A DNA stretch of 64,000 nt from Halobacteriovoraceae bacterium (lineage in GTDB: Bacteria; Bdellovibrionota; Bacteriovoracia; Bacteriovoracales; Bacteriovoracaceae), in contig JACKAK010000011.1 in assembly GCA_020635115.1 (NCBI GenBank), forward strand, positions 1 to 64,000, given 5' to 3'. Both the position numbers and the translations under genes were made by a program. Under the pieces are notes generated by a model, which saw only the letters and a list, made by a program, of their open reading frames with translations, did not search any database and had not been told where the DNA came from. The first letter of the stretch is position 1; each line of letters begins with the position of its first letter. Positions 16,509 through 25,330 of this stretch are shown piece after piece.

Positions 16509-18410
16509 ATGTTAGAAAAAGCTACTGTAAAGGGATCAAACGAAACACTTCTAGTTGCATTGGCCGGTGGACCTAATTGTGGAAAAACGGCCCTCTTTAA
16601 TGCTCTTACTGGGCAAAAGCAAAGAGTCGGAAATTTTCCAGGTATTACTGTTGAAAAAAAAATAGGGCAAGTTGAAACCAACGGGGAGAGCTTCTCTCTC
16701 ATCGATTTACCTGGCACTTATAGCCTGGCAGCCAGAAGTTTAGATGAACAGGTCACGGCCGATATATTGGTTGGGCGTGACAAGAATGTCCGGCAACCAG
16801 ATTTAATCATTGCTGTAGCTGATGCAACAAATTTAGAAAAAAGTTTATACTTTGTTTTAGAACTTATTAAAATTGGAAGACCTGTCATTCTCGCTTTAAA
16901 TCTTTATGATCTTGCACAAAAAAGAGGTCTTGAACTAGATTTAGATATCCTTAAAAAAGAACTTGGCATTACGGTTGTTCCAACAGTGGCCGTCGATAAA
17001 ATAGGGACCAAAAAATTGGTTGATGAAGTACTTAAACATGCTGAAATTACCGACCCCAAATCTCCCATCAATACCAAGATTATATCTGATGTAAGTAATA
17101 TGAGTTTTATTGCCGAAAATTATCGCTATCTCAACTCATTACTCGCCAAGGCCACCATAAAAAAAATAGTGCCTGATACTTTGACACAAAAAGTGGACCG
17201 TTTTGTATTAAACCCGATTTGTGGGCCAATAATCATGTTGAGTACATTGGCCCTCATTTTTCAGGCCGTCTTTGAATGGGCCGGCCCATTACAAGATTTT
17301 GTTGAGTCGCAGTTTGAACTTCTTTCAGAATATGTATCCAATATAATTCCAGTTGGACTGTTAACAAGTTTTATCATTGATGGGATAATTGCTGGGGTTG
17401 GGGGATTTGTTGTTTTTGTTCCTCAAATCGCCATTTTATTTGCATTTATCCTAACCCTTGAAGAAATTGGTTATATGGGAAGGATTGCCTATCTTTTAGA
17501 TGGGACCATGAGGAAATTAGGTCTACCCGGAAAGGCCGTTGTTCCCCTTTTGTCTTCCCACGCTTGTGCCGTCCCTGGAATTATGGCGGCCAGAACATTA
17601 ACTAATGAAAAGGACCGCCTGGCCACAATGTTAGTAGCACCTCTCACACAATGTTCGGCAAGATTACCGGTTTATACGATGCTCATTGCTGCAATTGTTC
17701 CTGATAACAATGTACTTGGCCCATTCAAGTTGCCTGGACTTATTATGTTCGGTCTTTATTTTACAGGAATGATGTTTTCATTTTTAGTGGCCTTCATCTT
17801 AAAGAGCAAAGTCATTAAGGGTGTGCCCTCACAGCTTTTGATGGAACTGCCTGATTACAGACTTCCAAGACTTGCCAATATTTCAAAAGGAATCTGGCAA
17901 AAATGTTCTATATTTATTAGAAAGGCCGGTACTGTCATTCTTGTTTTATCAATTGTTATTTGGGGTCTTGTCACTTTTCCAAACTATAATGAAAAAGATG
18001 CAACTAAAATGGTCGAAACAAGTTATGCAGCTTCCATTGGGAGGTTTTTTGAACCAATAACGCGTCCACTAGGTTTTGATTGGAAATTAAATACTGCTTT
18101 GATTCCTGCTTTTGGAGCAAGGGAGGTTGTCGTTTCGGCCATGGCAACAACTTTTTCTGTTGCTGAGTCTGAAGATAGTGAGGCCTTTGAAATGAGTCTT
18201 GCACAGAAAATGGCACAAAATTATTCTCTGGCAACACTAGTTGCCCTTATTGTTTGGTTTATATTCGCTCCACAATGTGTATCAACGATTGCAATATTAA
18301 AACGAGAAACGGGTGGATGGAAGTGGACTTCACTGATGTTATCCTACACAACTGTTATGGCCTATGTTTTTTCATTTATTGCTTATCAAGTCATAAGTGC
18401 TCTGGCCTGA
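16509..18410 (+). CDS. feoB: ferrous iron transporter B
   Basis: N-terminal G domain with G1 GGPNCGKT (20-27), G3 DLPG (66-69) and G4 NLYD (131-134); after a helical GDI-like region come the Gate and core membrane domains, with conserved segments GFVVFVPQIAILF, SSHACAVPGIMAART and IPAFGAREVVVSAM. It imports Fe(II) across the inner membrane. At 633 residues it is shorter than the 773 of E. coli, mainly through reduced linker and C-terminal parts. Presence fits low-oxygen growth, where Fe(II) is available. Confidence 0.93.
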   Translation: MLEKATVKGSNETLLVALAGGPNCGKTALFNALTGQKQRVGNFPGITVEKKIGQVETNGESFSLIDLPGTYSLAARSLDEQVTADILVGRDKNVRQPDLIIAVADATNLEKSLYFVLELIKIGRPVILALNLYDLAQKRGLELDLDILKKELGITVVPTVAVDKIGTKKLVDEVLKHAEITDPKSPINTKIISDVSNMSFIAENYRYLNSLLAKATIKKIVPDTLTQKVDRFVLNPICGPIIMLSTLALIFQAVFEWAGPLQDFVESQFELLSEYVSNIIPVGLLTSFIIDGIIAGVGGFVVFVPQIAILFAFILTLEEIGYMGRIAYLLDGTMRKLGLPGKAVVPLLSSHACAVPGIMAARTLTNEKDRLATMLVAPLTQCSARLPVYTMLIAAIVPDNNVLGPFKLPGLIMFGLYFTGMMFSFLVAFILKSKVIKGVPSQLLMELPDYRLPRLANISKGIWQKCSIFIRKAGTVILVLSIVIWGLVTFPNYNEKDATKMVETSYAASIGRFFEPITRPLGFDWKLNTALIPAFGAREVVVSAMATTFSVAESEDSEAFEMSLAQKMAQNYSLATLVALIVWFIFAPQCVSTIAILKRETGGWKWTSLMLSYTTVMAYVFSFIAYQVISALA

Positions 18411-18482
18411 TGAGATAGATTTAAAATTTGAGTTAACAAAATAAATTTCTATGATAAATTCTCTTTGAAAATTCTGGAGTTA

Positions 18483-18851
18483 ATGATGAACTATATATTC
18501 TACCTCTTTATTATTCTGAATATTTCTGAAGCTTATTCTTTTGAAAAGCTTTACGAATCTCTAAATGCTAGGGAACAACTTGTTGCTGGTGATGATGAGC
18601 TCACAATCACACAGAAAACATTAGACGGATTGATATGTATTAAAACAATTTCTGAAAATACTGTTTATGAATGTGAAATTGATATATCTGAAATTGATTC
18701 ACAAAGTCTTTATGATTCACTAAACATCCGTCCCTCACCATTTGTTGCCAATGTATTTGAAAAAAGTGCTGATGGTTTAACTTGCACAATAGATCTTGAT
18801 ATACAATCCAATCAGAGATATGAATGTTTCATTGATTGGGCCCATGAATGA
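18483..18851 (+). CDS. secreted protein with two tandem Cys-pair repeats
   Basis: TGGAG precedes two adjacent ATGs (18483, 18486); either may be used. A signal peptide (1-18) leads into two copies of a ~45-residue unit, about 24-68 and 78-118. Each has Y-x-S-L-N near the start, DGL-x-C in the middle and YEC-x-ID at the end, with cysteines 52/64 and 101/115 likely forming disulfides. I know no family with this pattern. The stop overlaps the next ATG (ATGA). Confidence 0.6.
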   Translation: MMNYIFYLFIILNISEAYSFEKLYESLNAREQLVAGDDELTITQKTLDGLICIKTISENTVYECEIDISEIDSQSLYDSLNIRPSPFVANVFEKSADGLTCTIDLDIQSNQRYECFIDWAHE

Positions 18852-19480
18852 AATATAAGTATTTGGAAATAGATCATATTTCTGTCATAGTTAAACCAGG
18901 CTTCCCTGAAAAAAATGAAATCAAGTGCAAGAATTTAATCGGTCACAGAAAATATCATTCAGGCCAAGGAACAGCTGCGGAATTTATAGTTTTTGAAGAG
19001 AATTATTTGGAGTTTATTTGGGCATCTGATAATGAAGAATTAAAGAAATGTGATATCCACCTATATAATCGCTTCACTAACATCAATTGTCCTTTTGCTA
19101 TTTCGTATAGAGGAAATATCGAAGAAAAGTTTAAGTCTGATTTTATTGAGTATAGGCCAAAGTATTTACCATCAGGTCGAATTCTAAAGCATTTTTCATA
19201 TAAAGAAAACCTGACAATTCCATTTATTTTCGTCATGGATGTTTATGATACTCTAGATCGTTATTGGCCAAAATATAATGAAAGATTTAATATTTTTGAT
19301 TTACGAAAAGGTGGAGTTAAACAAATTGTCATTCATACTCCTTATCCAAATGAAATTTATAAAAACTTTCCTCAAATAACCCAAGTAAAAAGTGATATTT
19401 GGAAACTTGAAATTCATGGTCTAGAGAGTTTCGATTTTTCACCGTTTAATTTTTTAACTATGGCCAAAGAACAAGACTAG
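18848..19480 (+). CDS. VOC/glyoxalase-like domain protein
   Basis: The first strand IDHISVIV and the segment GTAAEFIVFEENYLEFIW match the beta-alpha-beta modules of the vicinal-oxygen-chelate superfamily (glyoxalase-like), which often bind a metal; His10 and Glu57 are candidate ligands. The C-terminal half forms a weaker second module. The substrate is unknown. Its start overlaps the preceding secreted repeat protein by 4 bases, yet it has no signal peptide itself. Confidence 0.65.
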   Translation: MKYKYLEIDHISVIVKPGFPEKNEIKCKNLIGHRKYHSGQGTAAEFIVFEENYLEFIWASDNEELKKCDIHLYNRFTNINCPFAISYRGNIEEKFKSDFIEYRPKYLPSGRILKHFSYKENLTIPFIFVMDVYDTLDRYWPKYNERFNIFDLRKGGVKQIVIHTPYPNEIYKNFPQITQVKSDIWKLEIHGLESFDFSPFNFLTMAKEQD

Positions 19481-19555
19481 TTTTTGGTTTTGTTAAAAAT
19501 ATGTAAAAAAAACGAAAAATTATCAAATTTATGAATTATCTTTCTATAGTGGCCC

Positions 19556-19591
19556 TTAAAAAAATTCATTTTTTTTGCTATAATGCGCTCA
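19556..19591 (+). promoter_or_regulatory. promoter giving a likely leaderless mRNA
   Basis: A perfect TATAAT at 19579-19584 with TTAAAA 17 bases upstream (19556-19561) predicts a start site at 19591, which is the A of an ATG. No Shine-Dalgarno precedes that ATG, nor an in-frame ATG at 19531. Confidence 0.5.
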
Positions 19592-20253
19592 TGAGAGCTT
19601 TATTATTTATATTTATTTTTTATTCAAATTCAATTCTTCCTCAAGAAAAGGCCTTAAAGTTAAAGGAAGAAAGCAAAGAAGATTTTAAAAAAATATCCGG
19701 AGAAGATAAGTCTGTAAATTTAGGAGATACTGGGAAATTTAATGATGCGCAGGACCTTCAAGGGGATTATCACGAACTCATCAAAAAATATAAACAGGCC
19801 CAGGAAAGAAAGAAACCTGGAACCTCTCAAGATCCTGGAATGCGAAATTTTGACCGTTTAGGCCCTGATTCTTTTGATGGCATTTTCAAACAACTGAGAG
19901 AGGAAATGGAAAGAGACTTCGGAGACTTTGACCGTCTTCTGCAAGAACGAAGTGGAATTGGACACGCCGAATCCTCTGTCTCACAAAAAGATTTAGGGGA
20001 TTCTATCGAATTAACTATCAACATCACAGGAATTGAAAGTGGTAGCACGAGTGTAGATGTTGAAAATGGGGTTATCTATGTTCGTGGAGAACAAGAAATA
20101 ACTAATTCGCAAAACCATGGTGATCAAACTTTTAAGTCAATTTCTCGCAGCTCTTTCCAACGAATGATTCCTTTGCCTGAAGGCGTTAAAGAATCAGGCT
20201 TTAAGAAACGTATTGAAAAGGATAGAATCATCCTAGAATTTAAAAAGAAATAA
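19591..20253 (+). CDS. secreted Hsp20/alpha-crystallin small heat-shock protein
   Basis: From the ATG at 19591 the protein opens with a signal peptide (RALLFIFIFYSNS, residues 2-14), then a charged coiled region to about 115, then an alpha-crystallin domain (about 130-215): the LGDSIELTINITGI strands, VENGVIYVRGEQE, and a final IILEFKKK strand. Small heat-shock proteins hold unfolding proteins; nearly all are cytoplasmic, so an exported form is unusual. A frame extension to 19531 adds 20 residues but would contain the TATAAT box. Export is inferred from the N-terminus only. Confidence 0.75.
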   Translation: MRALLFIFIFYSNSILPQEKALKLKEESKEDFKKISGEDKSVNLGDTGKFNDAQDLQGDYHELIKKYKQAQERKKPGTSQDPGMRNFDRLGPDSFDGIFKQLREEMERDFGDFDRLLQERSGIGHAESSVSQKDLGDSIELTINITGIESGSTSVDVENGVIYVRGEQEITNSQNHGDQTFKSISRSSFQRMIPLPEGVKESGFKKRIEKDRIILEFKKK

Positions 20254-20278
20254 TTTTAGATCTTAAAAAGGATGATAC

Positions 20279-21202
20279 ATGGAAGAAATCTCTATCGATC
20301 AACTAATCCTAGAGAATAGGTATCTACGTTTTGATACAGACATTGATAAGTTATGTGAGTCAATTTCACAAGTAGGCCTTATCCATCCCTTAATCGTTAA
20401 TAAAGATAACAAACTTCTTAGCGGAGGGAGGAGATTAAGTGCTCTTAAGAAATTAGGTTTTAACAAAGTTCCAATTGTCAGAGTGGATAAGGGTGAACTC
20501 ATTGAAGAACTTATATCAATAGATGAAAATCTTATTAGATTAGAACTTAAAAATACCGACTTAGAAATACAGTTGCTAAGAGCTAAAGAACTTTATGAAT
20601 CACTATATCCCGATTCCGTTGAAGAAAATCGGCCAAGAGAATTAACTACTGAGCAAGTTGAGGCCTTACCTTTAAAATTCGAGACACAAACAGCAAAAAA
20701 AACAGGCCTATCTGAAAATAGTATTTCTATGGCCATCAAACGAGCTGAAAAATCTGCTCCAACCGTTGTAAAACTCAGAAAAGAGGGGCTGATTTCAACC
20801 GCTCAAGCAAATGAACTCATTAAACTTGACAGAGATGATCAAGAAAAAATTCTTCCAGTTGTAGTCGATAGGCCAGTGAGTGAGATTAAAGATCTCATTA
20901 AAAATGTAAAACAAATGGGTCTAACTCAGGCCATTGAGATTGATTCTCAAACTGATAATCATTCTAAACGCGACTTTGTAGAACTAAATAAACTTGCAAA
21001 AAAACTGAACAAACAGATTAACAAAATTTTATCTGAAGATGTAGAATATCAAGGTCCAGGCCATGAAAAAGTTTATGACTCTGTGATACAGGTGTTTCAA
21101 GGGATGAAACAACTTCTTGAACAAAGAAGGCCTGATATTTTGGTTGAATTTGTGAACAATCAAAATATTAATAACAATTCTGAACACAGTATGAATCAAT
21201 AG
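20279..21202 (+). CDS. orphan ParB/Srx-fold DNA-binding protein
   Basis: The N-terminal ParB/sulfiredoxin-like domain (1-75) shows the GLIHPLIV strand and GGRRLSALKKLG box II, with an IDENLIR segment near 82. An HTH-like region with KKTGLSENSISMAIKRAE follows at about 140-157, and the C-terminus is helical. No parA is adjacent, so this is not a chromosome-partition pair; similar orphans act as nucleoid or plasmid-derived regulators. Some ParB-fold proteins bind CTP; the GGRR motif allows that. AAGGA precedes the ATG. Confidence 0.75.
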   Translation: MEEISIDQLILENRYLRFDTDIDKLCESISQVGLIHPLIVNKDNKLLSGGRRLSALKKLGFNKVPIVRVDKGELIEELISIDENLIRLELKNTDLEIQLLRAKELYESLYPDSVEENRPRELTTEQVEALPLKFETQTAKKTGLSENSISMAIKRAEKSAPTVVKLRKEGLISTAQANELIKLDRDDQEKILPVVVDRPVSEIKDLIKNVKQMGLTQAIEIDSQTDNHSKRDFVELNKLAKKLNKQINKILSEDVEYQGPGHEKVYDSVIQVFQGMKQLLEQRRPDILVEFVNNQNINNNSEHSMNQ

Positions 21203-21203
21203 T

Positions 21204-21953
21204 ATGAAAAAGAAAAAAATTGACGTATTTAGGGAAGATTCTGACAAAAAAGGCGTGATGGGTTATTTAGAAGGACTGATTCGTAAGTTCAGGATGCTTA
21301 GTTTTGCTCTCCTCCTTATACCTATAGGCATTGCTCTAATGTTCTGCTTAGGAGTCGCCATTACTCCAGTTGTAGGTCTTATCGATTTTGTCTATCACGG
21401 GACAAAAGATTATTGGAAAATTTTCCACTATTTTTTAACCGCTTTTTCAATTGGAATTGGATTTTATGTTTATGGACTTACACTAATTGTTGTTGTTCCA
21501 ATCGTAAATTTTCTATTTCCATTTAAAGTAAAACCATGGAGAGGCCCTTGGCAATCAATTGAAACAATTCCTTGGCTTTTTCACAACGCACTTACTTATC
21601 TTGTAAGATATACTTTTCTTGAATTTATAACCCCAACTCCCTTTGCAACTTTTTTCTATAAAATGATGGGTATGAAAATTGGTAAAGGTGTTCATATAAA
21701 TACGACAAATATTTCTGACCCTTGCCTTATAACGATTGAAGACAATGTCACAATCGGTGGATCGGCGACAATCATTGGGCATTACGGACAAAAAGGTTAC
21801 TTGGTGCTCGCTCCTGTTGTCATCAAAAAAGGTGCTACAGTAGGGCTTAAATCTTCAATTTTTGGAGATGTACATGTTGGTCATAAGGCCAATGTCTTGG
21901 CCCACAGTGTACTATTTCCCAAAACTCGTGTCGGTGACGAAGAGACTATATGA
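21204..21953 (+). CDS. membrane protein with left-handed beta-helix acyltransferase-like domain
   Basis: Two or three transmembrane helices (about 32-55, 72-105) precede a hexapeptide-repeat left-handed beta helix (about 150-245: MGMKIGKGVHINT, CLITIEDNVTIGG, GATVGLKSSIFGDVHVGHKANV). The layout resembles the C-terminal acyltransferase part of Pls/NRPS-like membrane proteins. The 3' end overlaps the next gene (ATGA). Acyl donor and acceptor unknown; modification of an envelope component is likely from its membrane location. Confidence 0.65.
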   Translation: MKKKKIDVFREDSDKKGVMGYLEGLIRKFRMLSFALLLIPIGIALMFCLGVAITPVVGLIDFVYHGTKDYWKIFHYFLTAFSIGIGFYVYGLTLIVVVPIVNFLFPFKVKPWRGPWQSIETIPWLFHNALTYLVRYTFLEFITPTPFATFFYKMMGMKIGKGVHINTTNISDPCLITIEDNVTIGGSATIIGHYGQKGYLVLAPVVIKKGATVGLKSSIFGDVHVGHKANVLAHSVLFPKTRVGDEETI

Positions 21954-22687
21954 TCGAGTTCTCCCTCATTACTTTTAATATTCATAAGGGAATGGATTGG
22001 CGAGGACGTAAGTTTACCTTCCAAAAAATTAAAGATGCTCTTGAATCCGAAGGAACTGAATTTGTATTTTTACAAGAAGTTCATGGAGAAAATTTAAAAC
22101 ATGCTCAAAAGTTCGATGTTGCTTCACAGTTTGAGGAACTTGCTGACAGTATGTGGGAACATTATCGCTATTCTAAAAATGCAATTTACCAAAATGGTCA
22201 CCACGGAAATGTGATTTTAGGAAAATTTCCAATCGTTTTTAGTGAAAAAATTGACATGACTCTCAACAAGCTTGAGCAACGTGGACTTCTCTATGCAAAA
22301 TTCGAACTAGCTGATGTTGGAAAAGATCTCCACTGTTTTTGTGCACATTTGAATCTTATGGAGAAGGATAGAGTCAAGCAATATGCGATCATTATTGATG
22401 AAATTTCAAAAAGAACAACCAAAGATGATCTCATAATTGTTGCAGGTGATTTTAACGACTGGAAACAAAAAGCATGTGACCATTTGACCGAAGGATATGG
22501 ACTTACAGAGGCCTATAAAAGCATTCACGGTAAATATGCCAAAACTTTCAATAATTTATTTCCTTTACTCGCATTAGATAGGGTCTATGTTCAAAATTTA
22601 GAGGTTTTGCAGGCCGAAGTACTCGACAATAAGGCCTGGAGAGAGCTCTCTGATCATTTACCTCTCAAAATTACACTTAAAATATAA
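21950..22687 (+). CDS. endonuclease/exonuclease/phosphatase family hydrolase
   Basis: The EEP fold motifs appear in order: LITFNIHKG at the start, FLQEVHG (metal Glu), CAHLNL, VAGDFNDW and the terminal SDHLPL with the catalytic Asp-His pair. Members include DNases, sphingomyelinases and phosphoinositide phosphatases. Translational coupling to the membrane acyltransferase-like gene suggests a lipid-phosphodiester substrate, but that is inference. No signal peptide. Confidence 0.85.
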   Translation: MIEFSLITFNIHKGMDWRGRKFTFQKIKDALESEGTEFVFLQEVHGENLKHAQKFDVASQFEELADSMWEHYRYSKNAIYQNGHHGNVILGKFPIVFSEKIDMTLNKLEQRGLLYAKFELADVGKDLHCFCAHLNLMEKDRVKQYAIIIDEISKRTTKDDLIIVAGDFNDWKQKACDHLTEGYGLTEAYKSIHGKYAKTFNNLFPLLALDRVYVQNLEVLQAEVLDNKAWRELSDHLPLKITLKI

Positions 22688-22769
22688 ATATTTACTGATA
22701 ATTTATTTATCAGTTTATTTTTTGATCTGTCTTGTGCTAGGTACATCTAGTTTGAAAATAAGGATCAAT

Positions 22770-23252
22770 ATGTTTAAGAAAATTGTCGTGTTATGTATTT
22801 TAATTATGTCATCAGAAGTCATGAGTTCATGTGAAATGCAATTTGCAAATATTTTTGAACCTAAAACTTGGCCAGAAGTTCCGAGTAGAGTTTTAATTGA
22901 AGAAAAATTATCTGAGATGATTGAACACGACGAAATCGTTTTAAACTATGTTCTTAAACTTGGGCAATTGATAAAAACATGGCCAAGCAAAGAAGAGTAT
23001 AAAAACTTATCTTATCCAGAACAAAGTAAACTTAAAATTTCTCTTCAACATACAGTTTCTCAGATCGTATTTTCACTAAGGTTAAATCCTATGTATGAGT
23101 TTTTTGAGGCGTACAACCTGATGTCAATGAGAGGAGAAATACAAGAATACGACCATGCACTTTCACGAAAAATGCTTTCACATCAAAATTCAATAAATCG
23201 ACAAATCGGATTAGTTGTAAGTGATTTAATTAAGGAAAATTTCATAGATTAA
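22770..23252 (+). CDS. secreted hypothetical protein
   Basis: The start is the ATG preceded by AAGGAT. Residues 1-19 form a signal peptide; Cys20 in VMSSC might be lipidated though Met at -3 is uncommon. The rest (140 residues) is helical with no recognised domain. It meets the cardiolipin synthase gene tail to tail with no gap. Function unknown. Confidence 0.6.
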   Translation: MFKKIVVLCILIMSSEVMSSCEMQFANIFEPKTWPEVPSRVLIEEKLSEMIEHDEIVLNYVLKLGQLIKTWPSKEEYKNLSYPEQSKLKISLQHTVSQIVFSLRLNPMYEFFEAYNLMSMRGEIQEYDHALSRKMLSHQNSINRQIGLVVSDLIKENFID

Positions 23253-24695
23253 CTAGAGATAGGGCGTAAATAATCGACACAAATTGCTTCTAAGCTTGTA
23301 AAAAGTTGGCCTGTTTTGAAAAACCTCAGAAGACAATTGAGTTGAAGTTTTTAATTTGTTTTCTAGAATTGAAGTGAGTTCTAATGCAAAATTTTGATTG
23401 AGACATTCTATGTTAAATTCAAAATTAAGTCTTAAGCTTCTTACATCCCAATTTGTAGACCCGATTAGGCTCCAACATCCATCGACAACCATTAATTTAC
23501 TGTGTTCAAATTTATCTCCAACATAATAAATATTACAACCGGCATCTATCAGTTCTGGAATGATTGTTTCAGTGGCCCAAGTCATAAATGAAAAATTATT
23601 ATGTCGAGGTAATAGAATATTAATTTTAACTCCACTTAAAGCAGCAACCTTAAGCGATGTTACTAAATCTCTTTCCGGTACAAAATAAGGAGTTTGTAGC
23701 CATATTTCATATTTTGCACACCTTATAATCGACTCCAATGTAAGAGGTAATTTATCGATGTACTCACTAGGCCCGTCAATTATAGATCGACACAAAATTT
23801 CACCACTTGAGTGGAGATTTAGTTTTTTCTTAACGAGTCGTCTTTTTTTCTGAACACTAAAATTCCAATCTTTAACAAAAATTTCATAGATTTGTTGAAC
23901 AACAGGGCCTTGCAATTTGAAATGAAGATCATCAATCTTGTCAAGATGTCCTCTTCTGATATTCATCCCCCCTGTGAAAGCATGATGTCCATCAATAACC
24001 ATAATCTTTCGGTGGTTTCTCAAGTTCATATATCTAACATTAAAAGGGTGTCTAACCGGCAGAAAAATAGCAAAGGGTATTTTGTTTTTTTTAAGAACTT
24101 TAATAATTGAAGGAGAAGAGTACTTTGTACCAGCTCCATCTACTAAAACCTTTACTTCTACTCCACGTTCTTTGGCCTTAGCTAGTGAATTTACAAATCT
24201 CTCGCCAAGCTCATCATAATCAAAGATATAGGTACACAAATAAATATTATGATTGGCCATATCTATTTCTTCTATCATCGACTCATAGGCAACTTTTCCC
24301 TCGTGAAATGTTTCGATCTTATTGCCATGGCAAAACGAAAAGTGATGAGAATTATTACCTAGAGTTAAATGCTGTGAAAATTGCTGAGGACAAGAAGATT
24401 CTATTATTTTATTAGATTGAATCAGTTCTTCAATTTTTTCAGGTTCAGTCATATCCGAGACAAGTCTAAGACCTGTGCTTTTTATGCGATTAATTCCAAA
24501 AACAATGTAGGCCAGGGCCCCGAAAATGGGAGAAAAAATGATGATAGAAATCCAAGCAATCTGACCTCGATAGTCTCTTTTGTTCATGAGGACATGAAAA
24601 ACAAGTGCAGTTTCAAATATAATGAGGAAAAAACTCAATACCGTAAATACTTGGGGCCAAAATTCAGTGAAAATATTCAAAGACCTATCATACAT
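23253..24695 (-). CDS. cls: cardiolipin synthase
   Basis: A PLD-superfamily enzyme joining two phosphatidylglycerols into cardiolipin and glycerol. Two N-terminal transmembrane helices (about 12-35, 43-63) precede two HKD motifs: HRKIMVIDGHHAFTGG in the first half and HSKLMVVDGCWSLIGSTNWD in the second. The length of 480 matches ClsA-type enzymes. It sits in a neighbourhood with several lipid-related genes. Confidence 0.92.
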   Translation of the reverse strand: MYDRSLNIFTEFWPQVFTVLSFFLIIFETALVFHVLMNKRDYRGQIAWISIIIFSPIFGALAYIVFGINRIKSTGLRLVSDMTEPEKIEELIQSNKIIESSCPQQFSQHLTLGNNSHHFSFCHGNKIETFHEGKVAYESMIEEIDMANHNIYLCTYIFDYDELGERFVNSLAKAKERGVEVKVLVDGAGTKYSSPSIIKVLKKNKIPFAIFLPVRHPFNVRYMNLRNHRKIMVIDGHHAFTGGMNIRRGHLDKIDDLHFKLQGPVVQQIYEIFVKDWNFSVQKKRRLVKKKLNLHSSGEILCRSIIDGPSEYIDKLPLTLESIIRCAKYEIWLQTPYFVPERDLVTSLKVAALSGVKINILLPRHNNFSFMTWATETIIPELIDAGCNIYYVGDKFEHSKLMVVDGCWSLIGSTNWDVRSLRLNFEFNIECLNQNFALELTSILENKLKTSTQLSSEVFQNRPTFYKLRSNLCRLFTPYL

Positions 24696-24829
24696 TACTC
24701 TACAATGACATATGACATAAAAAGTGTCTTCATATATTTAAAATCTTTATGTTTTTTGTTTTGACCATCTGCGCGTAGAAAGACTTTCTAGAGTAATATA
24801 ATATGGCAAAAATTTTTGGAGATAATAGT

Positions 24830-25300
24830 ATGAGCTTGAAAGACCAGCTGATGAAAGCAGGCTTTAAACCTAGTGTAAATTCTAATGTTAGAGAAGAAAA
24901 AAAAGGTCCTCGTAAAGCTTCTGAAAGACATCAGGCCGAGAGGAATTTTTGTGAACAATGTGAATCTATTTTTCCCGATGTAGAGAAATATAATCATAAA
25001 AATCCAACAACATTTGCTAAATGGATTTGCGCTGCTTGCGCTGATAAATTGGAAATATTAGATAAATTTAGAGTGACTGCGCAATCTGAGTTTTCAAAGA
25101 CTGGAAGATTTAGACGTGAATATGGAGAAACATATAGAATGATTGGTGGCAAATTGCAGGCACCTTCAGAGTTGAAACATAAAAAGGGTAATAGACCTCA
25201 AGAATCTTCTCAACAAAGAAATACCCCAACTCGTCCAGAGGGCAATCAAAGAAGAAATGATAACCACCGCCGAGGCCCAAAGAAAAACTTCAATAGCTAA
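24830..25300 (+). CDS. zinc-ribbon protein with basic tail
   Basis: The ATG at 24830 follows GGAG by 9 bases; the ATG at 24803 directly abuts a TATAAT and is unlikely to be used. The N-terminal SLKDQLMKAGF resembles the start of DUF2058-like nucleic-acid-associated proteins. Four cysteines (41/44 and 67/70) form a probable zinc ribbon, and the tail (110-156) is Arg/Lys/Gln-rich and disordered. RNA or DNA binding is likely. No closer family is recognised. Confidence 0.65.
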   Translation: MSLKDQLMKAGFKPSVNSNVREEKKGPRKASERHQAERNFCEQCESIFPDVEKYNHKNPTTFAKWICAACADKLEILDKFRVTAQSEFSKTGRFRREYGETYRMIGGKLQAPSELKHKKGNRPQESSQQRNTPTRPEGNQRRNDNHRRGPKKNFNS

Positions 25301-25330
25301 TTATCAATTTCAAGCTTGTGAAGGATTATT

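Noticed and set aside
20279..21202. ParB-like gene as sign of a chromosome origin or plasmid partition locus
   Set aside because: No parA, parS-like palindromes or origin-associated genes are nearby; it is best read as an orphan.
24381..24764. 127-codon open frame antisense to the start of cls
   Set aside because: Overlaps the membrane helices of cardiolipin synthase in antisense; the sequence is the mirror of that gene.
24797..24802. TATAAT directly before an ATG, as another leaderless candidate
   Set aside because: The box touches the ATG, so transcription would begin after it; a better ATG with GGAG follows at 24830.
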